DNA of 64,000 nucleotides from Anthoceros angustus (Eukaryota; Streptophyta; Anthocerotopsida; Anthocerotales; Anthocerotaceae). The translations under genes were made by a program, and so were the position numbers. The stretch spans positions 1,302,001 through 1,366,000 of the forward strand of contig MU008160.1 of the NCBI GenBank assembly GCA_010909165.1, written 5' to 3'. Position 1 is the first letter of the stretch. Each line of letters starts with the position of its first letter. Below the pieces are notes generated by a model, which did no database searches, was not told the DNA's origin, and was given only the letters and a program-made list of their open reading frames with translations. Shown in pieces: positions 41,740 to 52,530 of this stretch.

Positions 41740-43850
41740 GTTCGACATCATCCGTATTCCGTTGTAGGTTGTAGCAATTGCGGTGTGGGATGGATGAGGA
41801 GGTGGAAGGTGTGAGACAAGGATGGATGCGAGGTGGAAGGGTGTGAGACAAGGATGGATGCCGAGGAGGTGGAGATGAATGGAGTGACCGCCTCACGACA
41901 TTGTGATGACGATCCCGCAAAGGTGCCGTGCCGAGCTGCTGCGATTGCGCACGGTGTGCAGAGAGTTGAACAAGGCCGTGTTGTCGCCTTGTTGTTGAAG
42001 GAGCGGGTGGAATTGCGAGCGGGAGAACGGATTGGATGCTTTTCGTGGCGGGCTTTACAACCTACGCCGGCAAAGCCTCGTGCGTCACGACCGCCTCCAA
42101 CCGGCTGGTACAAGCTCCGACTCGCCGTGGATGCCACCAAGCCGCGGTCGGACCAGTCCGCCGACGCCGCCACCGAATAAAGCGGCCACGGACGTGGGTT
42201 TTGAGCTCCCAAGTAGCGGCATGCGGCGGCTTGCTCATGTCCGCGGCGGCGTCGGCGGGCGGATGGCCATCCCGCACTTGGGCAACCCGGTGGTGCGCTC
42301 ACGGACGTGCCGGCTCTCCCGGTGACTTGCGGCTCCATCATGTGCGCGGCGGGTGGAATTGCGAGCGGGAGAACGGATTGGATGCTTTTCGTGGCGGGCT
42401 TTACAACCTACGCCGGCAAAGCCTCGTGCGTCACGACCGCCTCCAACCGGCTGGTACAAGCTCCGACTCGCCGTGGATGCCACCAAGCCGCGGTCGGACC
42501 GAGTCCGTCGGCGTCGGCGGGCGGATGGCCATCCCGCACTTGGGCAACCCGGTGGTGCGCTCACGGACGTGGGTTTTGGAGCTCCCAAGTAGCGGCATGC
42601 GGCTTGCTCATGTCCGCCGGCGTCGGCGGGCGGATGGCCATCCCACTTGGGCAACCCGGTGGTGCGCTCTGGACCCGGCTCTCCCGGTGACTTGCGGCTC
42701 CATCATGCGGGCGTGTGGGTGGACGCCAAAGCGCGCTCCTCAAGCTGGTGGCGGTGAATCCAGGAGTCGTGGGGTAGCGGTGTGGAGAACATGGACAAAC
42801 CATGTCGACCTTCGCCTTCGACCCGCTTTGGAGGTGGAGTGAGACAACTGCCATGGACGTGCTTGTTCGCGACGCCTGCTTCGATATGGGGTACGGAGTG
42901 TTTGTGGGCAGCGTGCTCACGTGCCTCATGAGGATGTCGCAGTCGCAATCGCATCGTCTGCCGGGCTTGGAGCTATATGATTCTCGCAAGCCTAGTGCAG
43001 ATTCCAAGTTCTTAAATGCAAGGGACACTTCAACATGCGAGACCGCAGGCGTGGCCATAGGGTGGCGATTCGGGACCGCCCGCCCATGTTTGAAGTGTGT
43101 GTGGGAGCTAGATTTTGCGAGCATGTCCTGACGGTGATGGCCACCATGCCCGCTTCCATCTTCCGACCACCCGCCAGCCGCTCGGACGACCATATGTCTT
43201 TTCATATGAGAGTCGGCGGGCGGATGGCCATCCCGCACTTGGGCAACCCGGTGGTGCGCTCTGGACCCGGCTCTCCCGGGTGACTTGCGGCTCCATCATG
43301 TGCGGGCGTGTGGGTGGACGCCAAAGCGCTCCTCAAGCTGGTGGCGGTGAATCCAGTCGGTGGGGTAGCGGTGTGGAGAACATGGACAAACCATGTCGAC
43401 CTTCGTCTTGACTCCGCGCTTTGGAGGTGGAGTGAGACAACCGCCATGGACGTGCTTGTTCGCGGCCTTTGTTTTCGATATGGGGTACGGAGTGTTTGTG
43501 GGCAGCGTGCTCTCGTGCCTCATGAGGATGTCGCAGTCGCAATCTCTGGCATCTGTCAAGCGGGCGGTTGGAGCTATATGATTCTCGCAAGCCTAGTGCG
43601 ATTCCAAGTTCTTAAATGCAAGGGACACTTCAACATGCGAGACCGCTCGTGCGTGGCCATAGGGTGGCGATTCGGACCGCCCGCCCATGTTTGAAGTGCG
43701 GTGTGGGAGCTAGATTTTGCGAGCATGTCACGGGCGGTGATGGCCACCATGCCCGCTTCCATCTTCCCGCCAGCCGCCGTTCGGACGACCATATGTCTTT
43801 TCATATGAGAGTCGTGGCGGGGCAGTATATCTCATGCCCGATAACGAGGG
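41740..43850. repeat. GC-rich complex repeat block
   Basis: A mosaic of at least three unit types. Type X, about 150 bp (gcgagcgggagaacgg...), is at about 42010 and 42357. Type Y, about 50 bp (gcggatggccatccc...), is at about 42258, 42520, 42629 and 43220. Type Z, about 550 bp, is at about 42690-43200 and 43285-43805. Copies differ by many one- to three-base indels, so open frames do not correspond between copies; the ORFs of 80-270 codons here are not supported as genes. Origin unknown. Confidence 0.65.
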
Positions 43851-44861
43851 CAAGGTGGTGGGTGTCGATATGCGACAAACGCGCTTTGGAGGTGGCTTCC
43901 TCCTACCCGTACACGCAATTTGTGAGCACCAGTGTTTCTGCTGGATCCTTGGCTGGATTTCGCCACCGGAAGCAACAAAGAAGGATAAATAATTAGAACA
44001 ACGAACATGCCTAGTTGTTAGCTGTTTTCAGTTTGAGAGACTCCTCTCAAACTGCTTTGCATCCTTCCGTCTGCAACATTGGTCTATGCTTCAAACCGTC
44101 TCACAGAATCGCCTTGTGTAGCGCCGGGCTAGCTACAATTAAATATTAAATTAAGCTTTCACTAAAGAGCAGCAGTCGAACATCATTTCTTTCCTTCCGC
44201 ATTTGCAGAGAACATCACACCAACGTTCACGTTAACGTTGACGTTGGTGAGCTGATCATCGCAGTAGAGAAATGAGAACGAAACATTTTTTTTTACATGA
44301 TAAAAGGCATTCACTCCATGCTCCTCAAATTCCAAACATCGATCGTCACACTGACCAGAATCACGTGGTACCATGTCGCTTACCATGTCTTTCGAAACCA
44401 ACTTGCAAATCATCATCTTTGATATGGCGATCGAGCAGAGCAACCTGCAAGATGAGTTCCGAGCCCACTTTTTGTGATCGTGAGTGCAAGGGGCTTTGAA
44501 ATATGCCTGGGCAGGCTGGTAGATTCTATTGTCGTTCGGAAGCAGTGGAAGGATGAAGTGCATCAGGTCAATGTGAGCGTACTCGAGCTCAGAGCGCTGG
44601 TGCAGCAATGGTCGCTGGGCAGGATCAAAACATGGTTCTAGTGTCATGAGCCGGACTTCGCAAACAGGGGAGCAAATAAGGGAGTAGGCTTGTACCGGGA
44701 GAATGTGTCTACTAGTAAGGGAGCCGGGCTTTTATGCACAGGCTTGCGTAGTACATGCCACGGATTATGGTGGTAGCCTCGCCATGATCACGGCGTACAA
44801 TGGATTATCCAGCCTCTAATTACGGAAGTCTTGAGCGCTATCAAAACTTATCAATGACAAC
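43851..44861. other. Intergenic DNA with one unsupported ORF
   Basis: A hairpin (tttgagag...ctctcaaa) lies near 44033-44054. A 154-codon minus-strand ORF (44183-44647) has no recognisable motif; its C-terminus encodes an NVNVNVNV run from a ttaacg-type repeat. It could be a diverged gene or chance. Confidence 0.35.
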
Positions 44862-45224
44862 TCACCCCGAGAGGGAAGAGGCTTTGACCTCGAAGCCGGG
44901 AAGATGTAGTTGATGATCACAAGCATAGACACGGGGAAGGTCAGGAGAAAGGGAAAGGTTGGCATCACTAATGGGGAAACCTTTCCATAGTACTAAAAAT
45001 TCATACTGACGGCGAACACACCGGTGGCGGAGAAGGCTCTCCACTTCATATGCTGGACCATCACATGTATCTATCGAGGCTGGGACAGAAGGTGGGGAGC
45101 CGTGATAAAGTGGTATACCTAGACTACTAAGGTGCGTACTCAATTACCTGTGGTCATGTTCCTGTGGATGGAACATCGTGGGCTTCAGAAATCAAAGCCC
45201 GGCAAATATGGGGAACTTAAGGGA
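44862..45224 (-). pseudogene. Ty3/gypsy chromodomain remnant (chromovirus)
   Basis: The minus strand begins with the integrase phrase ALISEAHDVPS right after the LTR-like repeat, then jumps to a chromodomain: YEVESLLRHRCVRRQYEFLV, LWKGFPISDANLS. Known: chromoviruses carry such a domain at the integrase C-terminus to target chromatin. Nearly the whole integrase core between the two pieces is missing. Confidence 0.75.
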
Positions 45225-45793
45225 TGTCATACCGTGTGACACTACTCTCTGCACTTGGGTTTAGTGTTTGATTAGTATTAATTAATCTAATTACTTGTCT
45301 TTAAGTAATTAGTATTAATTAATCTAAAGCACTTATATTAATTAAGTATTGATTAGTGTTAATGAAACATGGTTAGCAATAGCTAACGGATGGCTTTCAA
45401 GGTCACTAAGCATAGGGCAATGCATGCAAGCCACCTCTTCATCCCACTTGGAGCTTGTGGATTGCTCCTATCTATAGCAATCCTTGCGATCTTCCTTTGA
45501 TGTCCTTTCATAGATGGTGACCCCAATCTATTCTCTTTCTTTAATAAAACCAATTATTTTTCTCCCATGTGCAGTTTGCATTCACATCCAATGTAGGATA
45601 TCGTATGCTATGGTACGCTCTCGAGGCGTGTCCGTCTCCTCCACATATATATACAATGCCTGCTTTCCCATGTGCACTTTGCACTCATATCCAACGTAGA
45701 GAAGATGCCAAAATCGCATATATACATATATATGTAGGTTCCTGCCGCAACATACTATTGGAAAGCTGCTAGTGTCCACTAGAATCTTACGAG
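45225..45793 (+). repeat. LTR-like repeat, copy 3
   Basis: Starts tgtcataccgtgtgac and is about 95 percent like 40607-41160 by eye, including the aataaa near 45543 and the end atcttacgag. Flanked on the left by the gypsy fragment on the minus strand. Confidence 0.75.
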
Positions 45794-47146
45794 GAAGTCG
45801 GACTCGTTCGGAAGAAAAGCGACGGAAGAGTAGACTTCCAAACCGAAATACTTCTTTACAGGAAAGGTTTGGTACAGCTCTAAAGAATGTCGTATGTGAA
45901 TACAAATGTGTAAAAGTTGTGGTTGGTTCATTGATTAGGAGTTTAATATGTATATAGGCGTATCTCTTATGTCCGCCTAGTATATCAGTATTATGGGTAC
46001 CGTGAAAAACATTGTCATGGAGGAATAGAATTACAATAGCCAACTGTTAAAAAAATATTATGGAGGAGTAGAATTATAATAGTGAGCTTAGTTACAATAT
46101 TGGTATTATGGGTACCATGAAAGATATTGTCATGGAGAAATAGAATTATAATAGCCAGCTTGGTTACAAGTCATATGTAGTTCGTGGTATACCTAGACTA
46201 CTAAGGTGCGTACTCAATTACATATAATTAACTCTTGGTGCGGATATATCAAGTATTTTACTATGACTTGCAAAATGAAGTGCATGAGGCATATTGAGGA
46301 TCCATTACGTCAAGATATAGTGAGATGTGCATAATCTTTGAGGTTAGGGTCAATGTGTGAGGTTATCGAGATTAAGTTCATGTTTTTTGAGAATATGTGT
46401 AGTCTAAAGGCTATATATGTATACTCCCATTCTAATAATTAGTAGAGTCAACAACAGCCTCTAAAGTAGGAGCACTACGGAGAAGATCGGCATGATATGT
46501 GAGTAGAGAAGCACAAAGATTGGCATCACGAGTGAGTAGAAAAGTGCGCATCCGATTGGCATCAGGTGTGTGTAGAGAAGTGCATAATAAAGATAAATTA
46601 AGCATATTGTATCATAATGAAACTAACATGTTTACTAGTCCACACATGTATACGACTTCTGTTGCACTGATCTTTGTGGTGATGATTGTTGCATCTAGCA
46701 GACAGTACAGGGTGATCGAACATGCATCTTCACATAATTGCTTTCTGCTTCCTTGCCTTCTGCTGCTTGTGTCCCTGCTGATGTTGATTTTCTCACCCAA
46801 CGTGTCCAAATTCTGCAGTAGGCTCGTCAGTTCGCCCATGGAACCCAAAACCGCCAGGCCCAATTTGCCAATCATCGTCGTCGTCCTCAAGAATTTGCAG
46901 TTGGTACCTATGTCTTGCTGTCTGCCCAGAATTTATCCCTTCCTAGGATTCCATCTCTTCACACATCCACGTCGGCACCAGACCACCAGACATCCAACAC
47001 ACAACAGTCATACATTCAGGCACACATATAATAGTATTCATATGGACACAGCACGCTATGACGCAAACCATGGCAAAAGGAGTCGTGCGAGATTTGGGGT
47101 AGACATGCCGAGACACAAATGCCACAAACACTGCAATCTAGGTAGT
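45794..47146. other. AT-rich intergenic DNA with short duplications
   Basis: A block of about 120 bp is repeated (gtgaaaaacattgtcatgg near 45994, ccatgaaagatattgtcatgg near 46115). A 36-bp phrase, ggtatacctagactactaagg..., occurs at about 45111 and again at about 46191. A 217-codon ORF (46499-47152) has no supported motif. No gene called. Confidence 0.5.
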
Positions 47147-47345
47147 GACTAGCACGACGGAGAGTCCACTAAGGAGTACGCATAATCGTGCCAAGACACA
47201 CATGCCACAAAGACTGCAATCTAGGTAGCGACTAGCACGACGGAGAGTCCACTAAGGAGTCCGCATAATCGTGCCAAGACACACATGCCACAAAGATTGC
47301 AATCTAGGTAGTAACGACTAGCACGACGGAGAGTCCACTAAGGAG
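47147..47345. repeat. 83/86-bp tandem repeat, about three copies
   Basis: Units begin gactagcacgacggagag at 47147, 47230 and 47316 (last partial). Noncoding. Confidence 0.85.
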
Positions 47346-48184
47346 TACGCAAAATGCACAAGCTTGCGTAGCACTCTAGGTAAGATGGTTGCACACCATG
47401 ATTCATCAACATCAATACATGCTTAGTCGAAAGTATTTAGCGTCATAGCCACCACTATTTGTAAGTGCTAGCAATTGCTTGAACTTCATAATAGCTACCG
47501 CAAAAGACATAAGCGTCATTGCTACCACTGTATGTAACTGCTAGCAATTGATAAAACAGTTGGCAAGTATCCTTGAAAACAAGAAAGTTTTGTCGAGATC
47601 ATGGTCATGGTTAGCAAGCTAGTTGATAGGAGAGATAAAGTAAGTTCCCATGAGGCATATAGATATATATATATATATGTCAAAGATGGAGAGAGTACTG
47701 TACCATCCGTGCATGGAAATGCAATGACCAATGAATGGTATGTTTCGAGATACGTGCAAAAGTGAGTTGTAGCCATCAATATTGACCAAACAATGATCCA
47801 TATATATATGTATGTGCATTTAGCTTTATCAATCACAATTGAGAAAAGCTCTCCTTTGCTCTTGCTTGTACCGCACACATTGATGTCCTAGGGGTGACTT
47901 ACAACTCAAAGAGTTTTTTGACGCACTCGTATGTTGAATGTTTCTCAATTTGATTCATTGTGTAGTTACAAGTGCACATCTTTATGGATGCATTTGGAAA
48001 ATTTTCAAAGTTGTGCGCAATTTTTTACCAATCTTATACAATACATTGAGGCTTTTGAATGGGAATGCGGAGCTCTAGAACAATTGTTTGTAGAATTTTT
48101 GTTTCATGGCTCACATGATGGACTGTATCAATGATACACAAGTTTTTAATAGGCGCTTTTTGTTTTTTGGAACGTTCGTAGAAA
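47346..48184. other. AT-rich intergenic DNA, no gene seen
   Basis: Contains a tatatata run near 47663. Short ORFs on both strands without motifs. Confidence 0.45.
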
Positions 48185-48499
48185 ATGGGCGCATATATGA
48201 AGTTCAGCACACTCATGTGTTGCATCATTTTGATGCTCTGGATCGCGGCCATGGAGAGCGCTAAAGAGACCAACGCGCAAAAGGTTGTATGTTGCCCAGA
48301 ATCTGTAATCGAATCCCTTCTCCCGTCCTCTTCTCCGCCGGATTGTTTGCATCGATGTGAGCTATGTACTCCCTGCAATTTGGTATAGTTGGTTGATTGC
48401 ACTCGCCTCGCAGCTGATCAAGACCGTCCCGCTAGCCAGTACCTGCCTGTTGGTTGGGTATGCATGTGCAATGGCACAGTGTATTTCAGCACTGCATAA
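48185..48499 (+). pseudogene. EPF/EPFL-like secreted cysteine-rich peptide with one internal TAG
   Basis: Not previously delimited by the first stop: one frame runs 105 codons with a single TAG at codon 68 (48386-48388). Seen: a signal peptide (MKFSTLMCCIILMLWIAA), a propeptide, then SSPPDCLHRCELCTPCNLV, the TAG, LVDCTRLAADQDRP, and YLPVGWVCMCNG before a TAA. The four spaced cysteines after PP and the W-x-C-x-C near the end match the EPIDERMAL PATTERNING FACTOR-like family pattern (PPxCxxKCxxCxPC ... YYPExWxCxC). Known: EPF/EPFL peptides are secreted signals for stomatal patterning and growth via ERECTA-type receptors. An intron over the stop would be only about 31 nt and out of phase, so this is either a pseudogene, a base error, or a truncated peptide. 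Confidence 0.6.
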
Positions 48500-49424
48500 A
48501 GGTGTTTGGTACCTTGGAAAAGGAAATTAATGCATAGGTGATAATAAGTCATAGCTCTCGTACTTAGGTTTGTATGTATGTCACCTTCAATATGTTAATC
48601 ACATCTTGTGATATTACTTTTCAAATTTGAATCTTATTTTATCCTAGAGCATTGATTTTTTTTTTTGAAGTATGTACTTTTGGTGCATGATCATCACTTT
48701 GCAACCTCACATTGCTTTTCCCCACGATTTTGGAAGCTGGAAGCCTCTCTACGCAACATTTTGCAAAAAATAGCTCCTCTCAAAATCTAATTAGGAAAAA
48801 AGATTTTATGCATTTTTATATCCATATATGGTGCTAAACATAAACCTAGTATGTAGTTAACAATGATGTATACATATATAAACTTGCAGTTCAAATTAAA
48901 GGCCGACTTTTCTACACGTTTGCTTACAAGTTCTCTTTAATATCTTACAAAGCGTTTCACTATGATGTGAACTCTTTGAAAATTATTCGTTTTCATTTCA
49001 GCCAAGACTGTTGTCCGGATCCGGAGACTAGCTAGTGAGTGATCAGTGTGGCAATGTTCCATCTAGTGGATGTGGAGATTTGTGTCCACTAGGTGGAAGT
49101 TAAGAAACACAACAAGCCTGGTCTGCATGCATTGTTGACGTCGAGGCTCCTTGCAGTCCTAAGTATGCACCAAGGTTGTGCCTAGTAGGCTTCCTACAGT
49201 GGCTATGTGGCATAGGGCCTTGTTGAATTTATCATCCGCAGCTAGGGATATTATTATGTTTAGAAGCTTGCTTCTTCTTCCTAGTTCTAATTGCTTAAAC
49301 AAGATATACAATCGGAATAAACTCTAACGACTAAGGAATTTAATTTATTTTGTATTTATTAAAAATAAATCTACTAAATATTGATTACTATTGATCATTA
49401 TTAATTATTTTATGTACTTTAGGT
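48500..49424. other. AT-rich intergenic DNA, no gene seen
   Basis: Long A/T-rich stretches; no ORF, RNA gene or repeat recognised. Confidence 0.5.
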
Positions 49425-49988
49425 TTAGTGGTTATTATTCGGATATATTTGATTATCGGGCCATGGTTTAGGACAAGTGTCTTGCTCATTTTTATTGTAT
49501 CGAAAATACTTATAGGTGAGCACACAATCTGTGGAGGCATATTTTCCTATGGCATAATTATAGTCTCTAGGACTATTCCAATAATTACCATCAATGTTAA
49601 GTAGTGCATTGCCACAATATTCTGTGTGAAGTTTTATCCGAATATGTGCTAAGCATAAGGCACAATCAACTGGAGCAATAAAAGGTTTAATGTTACCTCC
49701 ATTGTATTTATTTGTTGCATATCCTATACAATCAGCAGATCCAAAGAAATTGGCTGTTGAGATGGTGACACGTTGAGGAAACATATTTGATGCTGCATTA
49801 ACCAACTTCCTTGTATTTGCTTGTACTATAAACGTTTCGTGTATGAAAAGACGATCTCCTTCACATTCATGTTGTAAGTAGATTTGTCCAACGAATGGAT
49901 TTTGTTGTACTGGCTGAGAAGTCGTACTATTTAACAAGAGGAAAATATTAATAATCCACAATATAAAAAAATATCCTACATCTTCCAT
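49425..49988 (-). CDS. Secreted DUF26 / Gnk2-homologous domain protein
   Basis: Single-exon ORF of 187 residues. Seen: a hydrophobic signal peptide (FFILWIINIFLLL), then one DUF26-like domain with the core pattern C-x2-C-L ... CGNALLNI ... CVLTYKYFRY (compare CxxCL...C...CxLRYxxYxF of the family), preceded by an upstream cysteine (CEGDRLFIH). A short Asn-rich tail follows. Known: single-domain Gnk2-type proteins such as ginkbilobin are secreted and mannose-binding; other members are cysteine-rich receptor kinase ectodomains or plasmodesmal proteins. No transmembrane helix or kinase follows, so it is a soluble secreted type. Codon use is AT-rich like the surrounding DNA, unlike the GC-richer genes on both sides. 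Confidence 0.65.
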   Translation of the reverse strand: MEDVGYFFILWIINIFLLLNSTTSQPVQQNPFVGQIYLQHECEGDRLFIHETFIVQANTRKLVNAASNMFPQRVTISTANFFGSADCIGYATNKYNGGNIKPFIAPVDCALCLAHIRIKLHTEYCGNALLNIDGNYWNSPRDYNYAIGKYASTDCVLTYKYFRYNKNEQDTCPKPWPDNQIYPNNNH

Positions 49989-50997
49989 ATTGCATAATTA
50001 GCGTATCACAAAGCACACACTACATAATTGGCATGGCATATAGCATACCGCCTTGGAATTATTCCAAGTTTAGGGCTTCAAAACTTTTGTGACGACCTAT
50101 GCGGATATGGAATCTTATGCTTTTCATGCGCAAGGAATACTGTACATGTAAACGGCTTTATGGTGGATCTAAAACCCGTTGATACAATTTGCTCAACAGC
50201 AACACCTGCCCGAGGGACGGTGGGCGGGTACCTGTACGGGATTGGGGAACAACGTTTTCTGATAATAAGGGGAAAGGCTTAGGCAAGATGACGTAGATGC
50301 ATTAGGAGCTGAACTGGCAGGACGGACGAGCTCTAAGAACGAGCTGTGAAAGCACGAACAACAGGTATGCCAAGCCAGTAATTCCACACATCCAGAAGGG
50401 AAACCGTGACCTGCGTAAGTCCTTTTGAACATAGTAATCGGACCTCCGATAGACCTACCAAACCTTTTCAAGAGTGACAAACTAAGAAACGGACAATGAG
50501 ATCAGAGACAGGGGTGAGAGACAGGGATCGCACATTGCTGACCTTCAGATTGAAAACTTCATGATGCATCACAGGCACGCGCGGCAACCCTGAGGCTACC
50601 AAGCTCTAGCTATGTTCAGCTCCTTGCTTGGGGTATTTATCATCCACATGTGCCACATTAGTGCAGATCCTCTGTCTCTGATCAAGTTCAGCATGAAGGA
50701 AGCATTCTTCATTAAACACAGCTCACGTACAGGGCCTGCTGGATAACTCACATTGCAGGGGGCTTACCCTGTAAGGTCCATCGCCCCAAAATTCCATACT
50801 TCTTCTGGGTCCATCCACCCTGGTGTTGGGAAGAATGTTGCTTTCATCCTCTTCTGGCATGGCCAAGGTCCAGCCACAAGGTCCAGCCAAACACCTCGCC
50901 GAACAAAGTCTAAATAAGAAGCAGGAAGAAACCTGAAGTTCTGACAGCCCCATTGCCAGCCGTTTCCTTTCTTGCCAAAAATCCCCTAGGGAGATAC
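49989..50997. other. Intergenic DNA, no gene seen
   Basis: Short ORFs on both strands (76-95 codons) without motifs. The right end holds the 3' flank of the PPR gene. Confidence 0.5.
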
Positions 50998-52482
50998 TCA
51001 GAGAGCTTGGAAACTGAAAACCTCGTTTTGAACCTGTATCCAGCTCCTCCCTGGTAGCTTCGTTACCCCTGCAGTCCTCATCATGCGCCGCATGGCTATG
51101 GCATCATCCATCCTGCCAGCAGCTTCATAAATCTGAGACATCAGAACATAAGCTGAGGCACAGCCTGGTTCTCGTTCCATGACCTCCCGGAAAGCTCGTC
51201 TGCCAAGCTCCAGGTTTCCGTGTGTGTGACATGCCCCAAGTACGGACGTCCAAACCTTCACATCAGCTTGCAAGGGCATTGCATTGATGAACTCTTCCGC
51301 CTCGTTCAGATGGCCCGCACGACCCAGAAGGTCCACCATTGAGGCATAATGCTCAGCCTGTGGGCTGATGCCGAAGCTCTTGGACATAGCCTGGAATAAG
51401 CGGGAGCCTTCTTCAAGCCTTCCAGCATGGTTGCAGGCAGTAAGAACGTTCACAAATGTGATACCGTTAGGCTTCAGACCCTTCTCCTGCATCTGCTGAA
51501 AAAGATTCAAAGCTCCCTCTGCATCACCGTTGTGAGCATAGCCTCCGATCAACGATGTCCAAGACACTACATCTCTTCCTGGCAGCTGATCAAACAGTCT
51601 CAGCGCCTCATCAAGGCTCCCACATTTGCAGTACATGTCCACTAGAGCATTCCCTAACACCGTGTCGCATTCGAATCCATTCTGCAAAACTTGTGCATGA
51701 ATCTGTCTTCCCTGCTCTAAAGCTGCAACCGCAGTGCATGCTTTCAACACACAAACAAAGGTGACTCGATTGGGCTGCACGCCTTGCATTTGCATTTGCT
51801 CAAACAGCTGAAGAGCTTCCTGACCTTGGCCACCTTGTGCATATCCGGCAATGATGGAGGTCCAGAGAGCTACATTTTTGTCTGCGAGGTCGTTAAAAAC
51901 TCTGTGTCCATCATCCAGGCTGCCACACTTGGCATACATGTCGACAAGTGCGGTCCCAAGATATACATCTATCTTACACCCAGACTTGATCACTTGGGAG
52001 TGGATCTCCCTCCCCTCTTGTAACAATCCTATGCTAGCACACGCTTTCAGAGCCGGCACAAAGATATACTCATTGGGTTGCACTCCAGACCGCACCATCT
52101 CCTGATACAGTTTGACAGCCTCTTCACCCTTACCCAGGCTAGCCTCTGCTGAGATGATAAGCCGCCAAGCAGATGCGTTTGGAGCAACGATATTGTGGAA
52201 CACTTGACGGGCTTCAGACAAACAGCGAGTGGAAGCAAAAAGGCGTATAAGCCTCTTTCCAAATGACACATCCTTGTCCAGACCTTGATTGACAGCGAGC
52301 GCGTACACTCGTCTCCCGACAGCAAGATTGCGGTTCTTGATACATTCTGCCAGAGCTTCATGCAGCCGTCCCTCCTCCAGGAGGCTCTCCAACCCATCAG
52401 AGGAGCTGATATCGCCTCTGCAAAATTCAGGACGATCTGACATGATTTCCAGTCCACCAGCTATCTTGGATTTCCAGTCCAC
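50998..52482 (-). CDS. Pentatricopeptide repeat protein, PLS class with C-terminal E motif
   Basis: Intronless, 494 residues. It contains about a dozen P, L and S repeats in the plant PLS order, for example VALWTSIIAGYAQGGQGQEA and GNALVDMYCKCGSLDEALRL, then a C-terminal E region (AEHYASMVDLLGRAGHLNEA, VWTSVLGACHTHGN, GRSWIQV) that stops before any DYW deaminase domain. Known: PLS proteins bind organellar RNA base by base and act in C-to-U editing with a DYW partner, or in RNA maturation. No clear transit peptide is seen at the chosen start. A 25-bp tandem duplication (see findings) surrounds that start, so the true start may differ. Target RNA unknown. Confidence 0.9.
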   Translation of the reverse strand: MDWKSKIAGGLEIMSDRPEFCRGDISSSDGLESLLEEGRLHEALAECIKNRNLAVGRRVYALAVNQGLDKDVSFGKRLIRLFASTRCLSEARQVFHNIVAPNASAWRLIISAEASLGKGEEAVKLYQEMVRSGVQPNEYIFVPALKACASIGLLQEGREIHSQVIKSGCKIDVYLGTALVDMYAKCGSLDDGHRVFNDLADKNVALWTSIIAGYAQGGQGQEALQLFEQMQMQGVQPNRVTFVCVLKACTAVAALEQGRQIHAQVLQNGFECDTVLGNALVDMYCKCGSLDEALRLFDQLPGRDVVSWTSLIGGYAHNGDAEGALNLFQQMQEKGLKPNGITFVNVLTACNHAGRLEEGSRLFQAMSKSFGISPQAEHYASMVDLLGRAGHLNEAEEFINAMPLQADVKVWTSVLGACHTHGNLELGRRAFREVMEREPGCASAYVLMSQIYEAAGRMDDAIAMRRMMRTAGVTKLPGRSWIQVQNEVFSFQAL

Positions 52483-52530
52483 CAGCTACCTTGGCTTCAC
52501 ACTACGAACATTACTCCAGTCGTAGACATT

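Noticed and set aside
42036-42842. 268-codon ORF and others in the GC-rich repeat block
   Set aside because: Reading frames do not correspond between repeat copies because of indels, and no motif is present.
40607-45793. A complete LTR retrotransposon bounded by the two LTR-like copies
   Set aside because: Both copies have the same left flank and no matching target duplication, no PBS follows the left copy, and no coherent coding region lies between them.
46499-47152. 217-codon ORF with a hydrophobic stretch
   Set aside because: It begins in short tandem repeats and ends in the next repeat array; composition looks random and no family is recognised.
48034-48402. 122-codon minus-strand ORF over the EPF-like gene
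   Set aside because: Antisense shadow; the plus strand has a signal peptide and ordered cysteines.
48185-48499. Short intron removing the TAG of the EPF-like gene
   Set aside because: The only donor/acceptor pair (gtatag to gcag) would be 31 nt and out of phase, shorter than any other intron here.
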